From Chloroflexota bacterium (GTDB taxonomy: Bacteria > Chloroflexota > Dehalococcoidia > Lucifugimonadales > Lucifugimonadaceae), in the NCBI GenBank assembly GCA_009838175.1, contig VXSB01000028.1, positions 37,921 through 101,920 of the forward strand: DNA of 64,000 bases. The letters are read 5' to 3'. This document shows, one piece after another, positions 8,702 through 19,733 of this stretch. The notes beneath the pieces were generated by a model, which was not told the origin of the DNA, ran no database searches, and was given only the letters and a program-made list of their open reading frames with translations. How positions within the stretch are numbered: the stretch's first letter is position 1; each line of letters opens with the position of its first letter. Both the position numbers and the translations under genes were made by a program.

Positions 8702-10558
8702 CTATTCGACCGGAATGGTTAGCGTTCTGAGGAAAGCTATTAAGGCATCTTGTTCGTCTTGCGACAAGCCTAGGAAACGATTCCGAGCACCATTGGCTGA
8801 TCCACCGTGTGCCTTGATTGCGTCTGAGATGAGCGTTGCGCGTCCGTGGTGCAGGAATGGCGGCTCCGAGGCGAATCCCCACAACCTTCGAGTCATCCAT
8901 TGTTCCGTGGGCACGCCCCCTTGGATAATCTCCTCGTTGTCGAGCGGGCCGTCTTCGCCCATGTCGTGGCGACGTAGATCGGAGAAAACGGGTATGAGGT
9001 AGTGGCCGTTCTCATCTTGTTTGAGTTCACTTGCGAACTGACTGAGGTTTATTTCTAAAACAGAATCTACGGCGTCTGGTCTCAAGTCCTTGCCAACGTT
9101 GAATTCGTTCGGCTCAGTGAAAACCAGCGATTCGAGTGGCAGTTCAGGAACGTGGCATAAGGCACAACCGATGGCCTCAAATTTCTGTTTGCCCATCTTG
9201 ACGATTTCTCGTTGATCTGGGTCTTCGGGCATTTGAGGTATCGGTGCCGGGAGGCTGACCAAGAACGCCACGAGCGCAGTGGCATCACCCGGTGTCATCT
9301 CGTTGACCACACCATCTCCGTCGCGGTCGATGAAAGAGCCCACGCGCTCGTAGTTCTCGATGCCGTGGTGGTGCAACATCGCATCGTTGTTGAATTCGCG
9401 CAGACTTCTGAACACACCCTTTTGGCTGAACGGTCTGACGATAAGGTCGCCGTCTACGCCTTCAACCTCGCTCGTGTATACAAAGCCGTTCGGGTGAGCG
9501 GTGATAGCGCCAAAGTCGATGCCTTTTGCGCTGATCTCCCGACGCACCGGCCAGCCCGACTTCTTAGCGTCGGCGATTGTCGCTTCTTCCTGAGCAAGTA
9601 GCTCGCGAGTCATCTCGCGCGCTAGAAGTTCGACGAAACCTGCGCCGAACATGCCGACGGTGTTACGTTCGTTGCCTACGTTCTGCAGGGTCAGGGAATC
9701 CTCATCCTCCTGCTCGTACTGCAATCGGTCTTCCAAATCGTTTCGGAAATCAAACTCCATCTGGTCTTCGAAATCGACGAATTCGAACCGCTGTCCAAGG
9801 ACGAACACGTTTGCTACGTTGTCACCGCCGCCGCCGGGTGCTGGGATGTTGTGGCATCCGCTGCAGGCGTTGGAATCGGGACCCGAAATGCGGTTGAAGC
9901 TCTCGAAACCTTCGCGCCGGTCCCGGAATCTGGCGTCGCCGGTTCGGGTGGGTCGTCCAGCACCATCTAGGGAATTGAAGGATGCGGTAAAGAGCTTCTC
10001 TCCGTGTTCGATCAACTCATCAAGGGTGTACTTGCCGGCTTCGATACTCGATTGACTGAAGTGAACTTCAATCGCGGGAGCGTCGCCGATCCACTCCTTA
10101 CCGACATAGTGGCACTCGGATCGGACATTTTCCAGTGCTTCGTATCCCTCGACGTGCTGGTCCATGTGCTCGTAGGTGTCGAGGTAGTTAAGCACTTGCA
10201 AGGTCGGATAGTCGTAGTAACCGCCCGCGAGGATGTCTTTGAGAGCCAAGATGAAGCGCTCTGTGGCATCCACTAACTCACCGCGCACCGAATCGAGTTC
10301 AGCTTCAAGCAGTTCGATCTGGGCTTCGATATCCTCGACCGAAAGTTGCTCGCGCAGCATCCCGTCGCTGATGTCGTCGACGCGATTGCAGACCTTTCCC
10401 TCGTAGTCGGTGTTGTCTTCCAACGCGTACGAAGCGCAAGCGACTCCCCACGTCAACGCAAAGACGATAAGGAATGCGACTGCGGTCTTTGCAAGTTGAC
10501 GGCGCGAGCTTGGTTCAGATTCCCGCTTCGCGGTCGATCTCGGATTGATATTCGGCAA
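8702..10558 (-). CDS. Di-heme cytochrome c-type oxidoreductase
   Basis: Secreted or membrane-anchored di-heme protein, 618 aa, related to the thiol-oxidoreductase/cytochrome-c-peroxidase group. An N-terminal signal or anchor lies at about residues 25-46. Two heme-binding CxxCH motifs are visible: CSGCH near 232 and CALCH near 465, with a helical region rich in Glu before the first heme (residues 60-150). The ATG at 10558 overlaps the end of the Gfo/Idh gene by 44 bases; no later start would keep the signal sequence. It may pass electrons from a periplasmic oxidation; the substrate is unknown. Confidence 0.85.
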   Translation of the reverse strand: MPNINPRSTAKRESEPSSRRQLAKTAVAFLIVFALTWGVACASYALEDNTDYEGKVCNRVDDISDGMLREQLSVEDIEAQIELLEAELDSVRGELVDATERFILALKDILAGGYYDYPTLQVLNYLDTYEHMDQHVEGYEALENVRSECHYVGKEWIGDAPAIEVHFSQSSIEAGKYTLDELIEHGEKLFTASFNSLDGAGRPTRTGDARFRDRREGFESFNRISGPDSNACSGCHNIPAPGGGGDNVANVFVLGQRFEFVDFEDQMEFDFRNDLEDRLQYEQEDEDSLTLQNVGNERNTVGMFGAGFVELLAREMTRELLAQEEATIADAKKSGWPVRREISAKGIDFGAITAHPNGFVYTSEVEGVDGDLIVRPFSQKGVFRSLREFNNDAMLHHHGIENYERVGSFIDRDGDGVVNEMTPGDATALVAFLVSLPAPIPQMPEDPDQREIVKMGKQKFEAIGCALCHVPELPLESLVFTEPNEFNVGKDLRPDAVDSVLEINLSQFASELKQDENGHYLIPVFSDLRRHDMGEDGPLDNEEIIQGGVPTEQWMTRRLWGFASEPPFLHHGRATLISDAIKAHGGSANGARNRFLGLSQDEQDALIAFLRTLTIPVE

Positions 10559-11780
10559 CGGAACCGTCCATGATGTCGGCGAGCGATACCGGCTGTCCGG
10601 AGTTGCCTGATTCTAGTATTCCGTAGGAAACCGCTAAGGCTTTCATCCCGACTTCGGCATCGACCTCGACATTTCTATCTCCTGATTCTATTGCCGATGC
10701 CAACTCCTGCATCTCGATGGCAACCAAGATGCGGTCTATCGCCTCAAATCCAACGTCGTACGAGCCCATTCTCGTCGCTCCGCCGAAGAATGTCGCAGTG
10801 GTTTCGTCGACTTCCCAGTCAGGAACTAAATCGAGCATCTCTTGTTCGCCAAGCGGTTCAGATTGCGATTCAAGATAGATGCTGGGAGGGATGCCGGTGC
10901 GGGTTGGTGGCATCTGCATGGTGCCGGCGCTGCCGTGGATCGTGTTGATGCCCGCGCTGTAGCCGATCGATGCGTTTGTGATGGTAAGTTGACCTATCGC
11001 GCCTGACGCGAACTTTAGCAATCCGATTGCGGTATCTTCTTGGTCGATTTCTACCGTCTCTTGGTTCGCGAATGCGTCCTCCACGCGGTGTGAATAGAAC
11101 TGAGCAATTTGGCCAGACATTCCTTCTCTTACCCGAGTTGGTGCGAATAACCCGGTGTGGGCCGACAAAGATTCAATGTCGCCCAAGAAGTAGATGAGCA
11201 AGTCGGCTTCGTGTACGCCCTGCTCGATGATGACACTGCCCGCACGCGACTTTAAAGCACGCCAACCGGTATCATGCATGAGCCCCGAACCGCCTCCGAG
11301 GGACACCTTCATCGCGAAGCCTAGCTCGCCGATCGCGCCTGCGTCCAGAAGTGCTTTGGCAAGACGATTCATCGGATCGCGGCGATACTGCTCACCTATG
11401 GACAGCACCAGGCCTTTCGCTTCTGCGGCATCCCGCATCAGGCGGCACGCCTTCATTGTGAGCGCCATCGGTTTTTCGGTCAGGATGTGAACACCGGCGT
11501 CGAATGCTTGCAACGCAAAGACGTGGTGCATCCGCGTGTCGGTGACGATATCTACGGCGTCTACACCGGACGCGAGCATGGCTTCGTAATCCGTGAATAC
11601 CTGCGGACGGTGACCGGTAGCATCCTCGACAGCGGAAGCGACACCGTTTGCTGCCTCCTTGTGGCGATCGCAGACGGCGGACAAGGTGAACGTATCGAAG
11701 TGTTTGCGCAGTTCGATGTATCCATGGGCATGGCGCATACCCATGCCGCCGCATCCGACCAATCCCAAGTTGAGACTCAA
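10515..11780 (-). CDS. Gfo/Idh/MocA-family oxidoreductase
   Basis: NAD(P)-dependent sugar or inositol dehydrogenase-like protein. The Rossmann motif LGLVGCGGMGMRHAHG lies directly at the N-terminus, and the EKPMALT motif carries the conserved catalytic-region lysine. The open frame extends upstream to 11855, but the TTG at 11780 is preceded by a good AAGGA site and puts the Rossmann strand at residue 4 as in the family, so a 421-aa product is preferred. It lies between the enolase-superfamily gene and the di-heme cytochrome on the same strand, consistent with sugar-acid or cyclitol oxidation; the exact substrate is unknown. Confidence 0.88.
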   Translation of the reverse strand: MSLNLGLVGCGGMGMRHAHGYIELRKHFDTFTLSAVCDRHKEAANGVASAVEDATGHRPQVFTDYEAMLASGVDAVDIVTDTRMHHVFALQAFDAGVHILTEKPMALTMKACRLMRDAAEAKGLVLSIGEQYRRDPMNRLAKALLDAGAIGELGFAMKVSLGGGSGLMHDTGWRALKSRAGSVIIEQGVHEADLLIYFLGDIESLSAHTGLFAPTRVREGMSGQIAQFYSHRVEDAFANQETVEIDQEDTAIGLLKFASGAIGQLTITNASIGYSAGINTIHGSAGTMQMPPTRTGIPPSIYLESQSEPLGEQEMLDLVPDWEVDETTATFFGGATRMGSYDVGFEAIDRILVAIEMQELASAIESGDRNVEVDAEVGMKALAVSYGILESGNSGQPVSLADIMDGSVAEYQSEIDREAGI

Positions 11781-11826
11781 CGTGTCATTCCTTTCAAGGT
11801 TGATAAAACCCTCGTACGTCGTCCGA

Positions 11827-12951
<1,125 letters not shown>

Positions 12952-13028
12952 GTTTTTGGCAGAACGTCCATTTCTGTGGGCTTCAGTTTCTGCGGCAATT
13001 ATATGAACCTGATGTACGCTAATCGGTT

Positions 13029-16000
13029 GTGAACGTTCAAGGTATTTCCGTTCGGAAGAGCCGCGGCGAATCGCTCTTCCTGATAATCGCTTCATTGAGC
13101 GCTTTGTTGTCTGTCACTGTCATCTCTGCCGCTCCGCTTTACTTCGATGCGATTGAACGCCTCGGATTGCGTCGCACACTCGAACGATTCGAGTTATCTC
13201 AGATGGGCGCGTGGTTGCACGTCGACGATATGACGTTCAACTCGGCGACGATCAAATCGACCGCTGATACCGCCGAACAAGCCGGTGAACATTTCGGCGA
13301 TGTGGTACGCGGAAGCACAACGTTCGTGCGGTCCGGAAGTTTGACTCTCAACCAAATAAACGATCGATTCGCGCCACCGGGATCGGTGCTCGTCTACCAG
13401 TCCGTGCAAGGAGAACCTGCACCGATCTCTCTAGTCGCTGGGAGATTTCCGTCTGAATCTGCTGCCGGCGGTGAAGTAGAAATCGCGATTCTCCAGAGTG
13501 TTGCAGCGGAATACCTCATCCAAGTTGGCGATACATTACGGCTCACGGTTCCGCCGACGAACATCGTGCACACCATGCCTCGGGTGACCGGCATCTTCAA
13601 CATCGATGATCCCAATCACGAGTCTTGGCAAGGACTATCTTCGACGCTCTTCGATCCGGAGCAAGGGCCTACCGGTGGGCGACCGGCGATCATCGCCTAC
13701 ACATCGAACGGCATGATGGATCGGGTTGCCAGTCGGGGCATCGCCGACATCGGTCAGCTGTGGATGATGTTCTATGTCGATTTGGAAGAACTGAATAGTG
13801 TCGGCGTGAGCGAATATCTCGAGGTCATTAGCCGCTTCCGCACCGATGCGGCGAAACTGTTGCCCTCGTCATCTTCGTTCTCCGGAGTCGAATCGGCGTT
13901 GCGGACCCTCCAACGGCAGTTGACCTTCACTAACACGACGACGATCATCAGCGGGGCATTGTTCGCCGCGTTCGCGGTGTTCGTGCTAGCGCTAAACGCA
14001 AGCGTCATCGCCAAACGATGGCTCGCGGAGGAGACGACGCTCAAGGTAAGGGGCGCCAACCGCAACCAACTCTCCACTGCGATAGCTTTCTATATGGCGA
14101 TCCTGTTCGTCATCCCTGCTGTCGTCGGGCCGCTCGTTGCGTCATTGATTGTGCCGTTGTTGGGATTCCTGGGTTCGTTCCAAGAGTTGACGGGTGGACA
14201 GTCATTCCCATATCGGATTCTCCCGGAGCAATTCATATGGTCAGGGGTACTCGCGTTGATACTGTTCGTGCTCTACACTGTGCCGATTGTTCTCGTCCGA
14301 CCTGGGCCGATCGTTGGACATCTGACGCGGATTCGGGACTCGCGGTCTCCTTGGTTTTGGCGCGCGAATCTAGACATTGGCATCGTGATCGCGGCTGCCG
14401 CGGTGATATTCGAATTGAATGGCCGCGGCTCTTTGTTTGTGGAGCGCGATGATGGTCTGTCTGATCTGAGCATGTTGGCGACATCATTGCCGATCATTGC
14501 GGCGGTGGCGGCTTCGCTGGTGGCTTTGCGCCTGTTCCGTTTCTCCGGCGTCGTATTAGAAAGGCTGGCGCGCATTAATGTCCATTCGATGTTTGCGCTC
14601 GCGTTGAAAGTCTTTGCGCGTTCGACGATGAGCCATGCGGTGTTGATGCTGCTGGCGGCGGGAACGATGATCGTTGTCATCAACGCAACTGGATTGTCCG
14701 CCACTTTGGAGAAAAATACGAACGACCGTATCGATTTCACAACAGCTTCAGACATGCGAATCTCGGGGATCGATGGGTTCAAGACATCAAACAATGAGAC
14801 TGTCAAATCGATCGTTGAACTGGACTGGGTGACCGACCACACTTGGGGTACCCGTGCCGAGGCTAGGACTGGCAGTTCGGAATCTGCGTCGTCGTTCACA
14901 ATGCTCGCCGTGCGGCCGCGAGAGTTCGTTGATGTGGCAACATTCCGGTCCGACTTCGCGGACGAAACGCTTTCAGTTTTGATGGGCAAGATAGCTGATT
15001 TTATCCCTACAGGGTCGCTTTTCTTGCCTGATGATGTCGTCGAACTCGAAGCGGTGGCGAAGTTGCAGCGAAGCGGCAAGGGTCGCATCGATGTTTGGTC
15101 GAGGTTGCTCGATGCTGGCGGTACTACCCACACAATTCGGATGACCGCTGCTGGATCTAATCAGCTTGGAGAAGATTGGCAACGGTTGTCAGGTACAGTC
15201 AAGCCCGAAATTCAACGTCCGGTAAGTTTTATGGCTTTGGAAGTCTATGAACCTCCGACTTCGCCGATCGGCAGCGCGGCGACACTTACGATCGACTCCT
15301 TGAGCGCGGTAGACGATTCTGGCGCATCGGTCGTGGTAACTGATTTTGCCGACATCGATGTATGGCACCCTATGGCGACCTCGATTGCCGATGATTCTCG
15401 TCTATCGATAACCAACGACGGCAGTGAAGATAGCGAAGACCGACGATCACTGGACTTCGCTATGGGTCGTGGCACTGACGACGGTGTCCGTGGCGTTTAC
15501 TACTCTGAGGACGGTCCGATATCCGTCCCTTTGCTGGTGAATTCTCAGTTCTTAGACAGTGCCGGGCTTGACGTTGGTGAGAGTCTCTCAGGGCATGCGT
15601 ACGGCCGCATCGTGCCGTTTGAAATCCGCGGCACATTCGACCTGTTCCCGACGATGATCGACGAAGGACAATCGTTCGCGGTTACCAACGCCGATGCTCT
15701 CCTCGCGTACTTGACACCGGTAAGCGAGCCGTTCCTCTCCGATTCGGCGGAGTTGTTCCTCGACGTGGACGAGACGTTCGTCTTCCAAGACCGTATTGCG
15801 ACGATAAAGCAGTTAGATCCGTCATTACGCGTCTCGGATGGCGAAGCGTTGAGCGCGACGTCCTCCGCGCGTTTAGGGAATGCGGCAGGCTGGCGGATCG
15901 TTGGATCGCTCATCGCCGTGTCGGTGGTCGTGATAACTGTGGTCACCGCTGCTGCGATAACTATTCACAATCAAGACCTGAACCGCCTCGACAGCGCCCT

Positions 16001-16313
16001 CGTCGAATCTATGGGTGGCAGCCGCATCGGTATTGTTCTGGAGGCATCTACCAGAACTCTGATGTCACTAGGTCTCGGGTTTGTGCTTGGGGCTGTCGGA
16101 GGAATGTACGGGGTTCGATTCATCGCCGACAGAATGACTCGCACAGCGACTGGAGAAGCAACCCTGCCGCCGATGCTGCTACAAGTTGACTGGCTACCGG
16201 TGGTTGGAGCCATGGTCCTGTTGGTTGGAGCGACGTTGATACCTGTGGCGTGGAACTTGATGCGGCCTAAGGATTCAGTCGCCGACAGGATCAGGACCTC
16301 TTCGTTGGCGTGA
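13029..16313 (+). CDS. Giant FtsX-like ABC transporter permease (1)
   Basis: Membrane protein of 1094 aa with FtsX/MacB-like permease architecture. There is a membrane segment near residues 15-39, a large extracytoplasmic region, a bundle of hydrophobic segments at about 305-530, a second long extracytoplasmic region (about 560-960) and a C-terminal set of three membrane segments (about 965-1080). The start is GTG at 13029, divergent from the enolase-superfamily gene. Its stop overlaps the GTG of the next gene by 4 bases. Such proteins need an ATPase partner; none is encoded in the window. Likely role is lipid, lipoprotein or peptide export or a mechanotransmission function; the substrate is unknown. 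Confidence 0.82.
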   Translation: MNVQGISVRKSRGESLFLIIASLSALLSVTVISAAPLYFDAIERLGLRRTLERFELSQMGAWLHVDDMTFNSATIKSTADTAEQAGEHFGDVVRGSTTFVRSGSLTLNQINDRFAPPGSVLVYQSVQGEPAPISLVAGRFPSESAAGGEVEIAILQSVAAEYLIQVGDTLRLTVPPTNIVHTMPRVTGIFNIDDPNHESWQGLSSTLFDPEQGPTGGRPAIIAYTSNGMMDRVASRGIADIGQLWMMFYVDLEELNSVGVSEYLEVISRFRTDAAKLLPSSSSFSGVESALRTLQRQLTFTNTTTIISGALFAAFAVFVLALNASVIAKRWLAEETTLKVRGANRNQLSTAIAFYMAILFVIPAVVGPLVASLIVPLLGFLGSFQELTGGQSFPYRILPEQFIWSGVLALILFVLYTVPIVLVRPGPIVGHLTRIRDSRSPWFWRANLDIGIVIAAAAVIFELNGRGSLFVERDDGLSDLSMLATSLPIIAAVAASLVALRLFRFSGVVLERLARINVHSMFALALKVFARSTMSHAVLMLLAAGTMIVVINATGLSATLEKNTNDRIDFTTASDMRISGIDGFKTSNNETVKSIVELDWVTDHTWGTRAEARTGSSESASSFTMLAVRPREFVDVATFRSDFADETLSVLMGKIADFIPTGSLFLPDDVVELEAVAKLQRSGKGRIDVWSRLLDAGGTTHTIRMTAAGSNQLGEDWQRLSGTVKPEIQRPVSFMALEVYEPPTSPIGSAATLTIDSLSAVDDSGASVVVTDFADIDVWHPMATSIADDSRLSITNDGSEDSEDRRSLDFAMGRGTDDGVRGVYYSEDGPISVPLLVNSQFLDSAGLDVGESLSGHAYGRIVPFEIRGTFDLFPTMIDEGQSFAVTNADALLAYLTPVSEPFLSDSAELFLDVDETFVFQDRIATIKQLDPSLRVSDGEALSATSSARLGNAAGWRIVGSLIAVSVVVITVVTAAAITIHNQDLNRLDSALVESMGGSRIGIVLEASTRTLMSLGLGFVLGAVGGMYGVRFIADRMTRTATGEATLPPMLLQVDWLPVVGAMVLLVGATLIPVAWNLMRPKDSVADRIRTSSLA

Positions 16314-19300
16314 AACACTCTCTAGGGTCATCACGACGCGCGGCAATTGCGGCTTTGCCCCGATTGGTGCTGAGACGTGCCTTTTCAGAGAAGACGTTCG
16401 TAGGCTTGCGCCTTATCGGATTGACGATCGCGGTGGCAGTTTCTGCCGGAGTGTTCATCTACCTTGACGCCCTCGGTCAATCGGCACTTTCACAGAGCTT
16501 AGAGGGGCATCTTCAACAAGACCTGAATGTCGCCGTCAGGGCTCGAAACGATTCAGTTACGCACGAAGCCCATCGGGCGCTGTTGACCACTGTGAACGAC
16601 ACGCGATCGAAGGAACTGACCAAAATGCTGGCGTCTCCGACCGTGGCGGCGAAGTCGGTGACGCTTGTGTTCGACCGCGATCTGGTCCCTTGGGAGACAA
16701 CGCGAAGCTTCTTGGCCCACGTCGATGGCATAGAGGACGAGGCCACCTTGCTCGAAGGCGCATGGCCTTCATCTGGCAACTCTACTCAAGCGGTTGAGGT
16801 CGCGATTTCGTCGGAAGACGCACAATACTTGGGTTTCGATGTCGGGCAAACCGCCCATCTGAGCTCTCCAACCTCCGAAGAAATCCAAGTCACTGTACGT
16901 GTCACCGGCATCTACTCGCGCGACGATCCAGGTGCACTTCAATGGGAAGCTTTGGACACTGGACTCGGTGCTAACAGCACATCGTTCCGGTTCGCACCTT
17001 TTATCGTCAGCGAATCTGTGCTGATCGATGCCGTAGCGAATCACATGCCAGATACGGAGGTTAGGTACTACTGGGTCTTCGAAACCAATGTGGACAGGAT
17101 TCATTCACGCGACGCCGAGAAGATCTTGGCCGACTTGGACTCCCAAGAGGCGATTCTCAAACAGGAACTTCAGGGATTTCAACGGATCAGTACGCTAGAC
17201 GATGCGTTGGCTGCGTTTCTGACAAGTTCAGAGATTTCACGCGGCTTAATGATGTCTGTTGGAGCAGTGATCGCGTTGGCATCGCTCGCGTTTTCCGCTT
17301 TGATTGCCAGCCAAGCCCGCGATATTCGATTCAGTGAGAGTGGGATGGTTCGAGCACGGGGCGCGACGGCTTCGCAAGAGATCGCTCTTATGACTGGCGA
17401 GACATTGCTGATCGCCGCGCTGTCTTTGGTTGCAGGCGTTGCAATCGCGCTTATCGGCGTGTCGTTGGCTGGAAGACTTCCGGTGTTGAGCGAACTGACT
17501 GGCGGAGAATTACTCCCCGCTAGTCTTTCGGTGCAGTCTGCTGTGGCGGCAGTCGTCGCTGCCCTTATCGGACTTGTCGCCCTGCTGATGCCATCCTTCA
17601 GACGAAACGCGTCGACAGTCGATGAACTCACTAGCCGATTGGCCCGCCCGCCGATTCGCAATGTGGCGCAACGCTACTATCTCGACGTCGTCCTGTTGTG
17701 CATCGGTGTCGCCGCACTCTGGCAACTGTCGCAAGAAGACCTCTACATCTCTAGCAGCGCACTGGGAGAAGGCTTCAGCAATCGGCTCGCCTTGGCGATG
17801 CCCGCGGCGACCGCGGCCGGGGGAGCGATAGTGTTGCTGCGTTTCCTGCCGTTCCTGCTTGGCGGGATCGCTGAAGTATTGGCACGCCTGCCCTCGATGT
17901 TCAGGCTTTCTCCGGCGATTCCATTGGCTCTTTGGTCTTTGGCCCGAAACCCGCGTTCCAGCATGGGGCTGATGCTGCTGATAATGCTTGCGGCGACAAT
18001 CGCCGTTTTGCTCTCGATCTTGTCCCCATCGATCGATCAATACGCCGAAGATGATGCGCGGTACCGTGTCGGTGCAGACATTCGGTTATCCGGAATGATC
18101 GTCCGTAATCGAAGCAATCTTCACCGCGTAGTTGATCACATGACGGCGGAATTCGGATACGACGCTATTTCGCCAGTCGCACGTGCGGCCGGAACCGTTT
18201 CCGCGCCTAGCGGGAATGAACCAGTGACCGCGGTGGGTGTTGATGCGGATCATTTCCCGGAGGCTGCGTGGTGGCGCTCGGATTTGGCGAGCGCATCACC
18301 CGAACATCTGACATCTATCGTCAAATCGCGCGATACGGATGGATATCCGATTCCGGCCGATGCCGAGTGGCTCACCGCGCTGATCAAACCAGACACTCAG
18401 CGAAATGACACGGGGCTGGTTGCACGCATCCGAGATGAATCGGGGCTCTATCACTCCGTGACAATCGGAAATCTAGAACCGCGATCCGTCACCGTAGGAA
18501 CCCCATACGGTTGCGAAAAACCCGTACCGCTCGAAGATGAGGAAGGCTTCGAACCTCCTGACTGGTGCAGAATCGGTATCCCATTATCTCCTCTCCGAAG
18601 AGACACGTCCGACACAGAACAACTCTGGTTGGAGTTCATTGGGATTTCAAGACGTCCAATCGAAAACGCGCCGCAACCGACGACTGGATCGGTGCGCATC
18701 AAAGACATCTCCACCGCAAACGCTGCTGGTGAACTTTCACTGTTGACCGACTTCGGCGACATCGTCAATCGACGGACCACGGCGGCTGGATTCGGCGATC
18801 TTGGCGCGCGCATCGATCCGTTCTCCGAGACGCCGAGTGATGGCGCGGTCTTAACTTGGTCTCAACCGCGGTATGGGCAACTCAAGGGTGTCCGAGTAGG
18901 CACCTCTGACGACGTGCTCCGGGTAATCGGCAGCAACTGGTTCAAGAAGGAGTTGGAGCTGGAAGTCGGCGACACTACGCGTCTGTTCCTGGGCAACCGC
19001 AGCACGACGGTTGAGTTCGTCGCGTTCGCAGATTTCTTCCCTACCTTCCCTTCGGCATCATCTCCTTATCTGGTAGCTGATCTGCGTGAGGTTCAACGGA
19101 TCATGTCGATCGATCAGACCCGAGGCGCCGATGCCACCAACGAACTCTGGATATCGGCACCTGAAGCAAAGATTGACGACCTCGCAAATATCGAAGACCT
19201 ATTCTCTTTCAACAATCTCTCGGCGCGCCTGATGCAACACGCCGGCTCTGAGATCATCCGATCGCGTAGCGATGCGCTCACCGCGGCGGGATGGAACGGC

Positions 19301-19717
19301 TATCTTGGCTTCGGTTTCGCGGCCGTCACCACGGTTTCGATCCTCGCATTTATCGTCACCGGTTGGACCACATATCGACTGCGCCGACTCGAGTTGGCGG
19401 TCCTGAAATCGATGGGTATGTCGATGCGTCAGATGCTGTTGATGATCGGTTTAGAACAGATCCTGATCGCATTGATATCCCTCGCCATCGGCGCCAGTAT
19501 CGGATTGATGCTCAGTGCGGTGCTACTGCCCTATCTCGCCGGAAAGGACGCCTCGACGCTTGCGCCGCCGATGGTCGCCGTTATAGGTACTCAGATGCTG
19601 GGGATTCTGTTGGGGATCGTCGCAACCGCTTTGATCGCGTCAGTCACTTGGATATTCTTCTGGGTTCGAAGTCAACACGCTACGACCGTGATACGGGCGG
19701 GACAGGCTGGGGTTTAG
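16310..19717 (+). CDS. Giant FtsX-like ABC transporter permease (2)
   Basis: A 1135-aa paralogue-like partner of the preceding gene with the same layout: an N-terminal membrane segment near residues 30-50, a long extracytoplasmic domain, a multi-pass block at about 315-560, a second external domain and three C-terminal membrane segments (about 1005-1125). The GTG start at 16310 lies within the preceding stop (GTGA), so the two are translated together and probably form a heterodimer. It converges on the methyltransferase gene with a 16-base gap. No ATP-binding subunit is adjacent. Confidence 0.82.
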   Translation: MKHSLGSSRRAAIAALPRLVLRRAFSEKTFVGLRLIGLTIAVAVSAGVFIYLDALGQSALSQSLEGHLQQDLNVAVRARNDSVTHEAHRALLTTVNDTRSKELTKMLASPTVAAKSVTLVFDRDLVPWETTRSFLAHVDGIEDEATLLEGAWPSSGNSTQAVEVAISSEDAQYLGFDVGQTAHLSSPTSEEIQVTVRVTGIYSRDDPGALQWEALDTGLGANSTSFRFAPFIVSESVLIDAVANHMPDTEVRYYWVFETNVDRIHSRDAEKILADLDSQEAILKQELQGFQRISTLDDALAAFLTSSEISRGLMMSVGAVIALASLAFSALIASQARDIRFSESGMVRARGATASQEIALMTGETLLIAALSLVAGVAIALIGVSLAGRLPVLSELTGGELLPASLSVQSAVAAVVAALIGLVALLMPSFRRNASTVDELTSRLARPPIRNVAQRYYLDVVLLCIGVAALWQLSQEDLYISSSALGEGFSNRLALAMPAATAAGGAIVLLRFLPFLLGGIAEVLARLPSMFRLSPAIPLALWSLARNPRSSMGLMLLIMLAATIAVLLSILSPSIDQYAEDDARYRVGADIRLSGMIVRNRSNLHRVVDHMTAEFGYDAISPVARAAGTVSAPSGNEPVTAVGVDADHFPEAAWWRSDLASASPEHLTSIVKSRDTDGYPIPADAEWLTALIKPDTQRNDTGLVARIRDESGLYHSVTIGNLEPRSVTVGTPYGCEKPVPLEDEEGFEPPDWCRIGIPLSPLRRDTSDTEQLWLEFIGISRRPIENAPQPTTGSVRIKDISTANAAGELSLLTDFGDIVNRRTTAAGFGDLGARIDPFSETPSDGAVLTWSQPRYGQLKGVRVGTSDDVLRVIGSNWFKKELELEVGDTTRLFLGNRSTTVEFVAFADFFPTFPSASSPYLVADLREVQRIMSIDQTRGADATNELWISAPEAKIDDLANIEDLFSFNNLSARLMQHAGSEIIRSRSDALTAAGWNGYLGFGFAAVTTVSILAFIVTGWTTYRLRRLELAVLKSMGMSMRQMLLMIGLEQILIALISLAIGASIGLMLSAVLLPYLAGKDASTLAPPMVAVIGTQMLGILLGIVATALIASVTWIFFWVRSQHATTVIRAGQAGV

Positions 19718-19733
19718 TGAAAGGCGATCCGCG

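Noticed and set aside
14273-15133. 286-aa open frame on the minus strand inside the first FtsX gene
   Set aside because: Antisense shadow of a clearly coding plus-strand gene; its residues are low-complexity and match no family.
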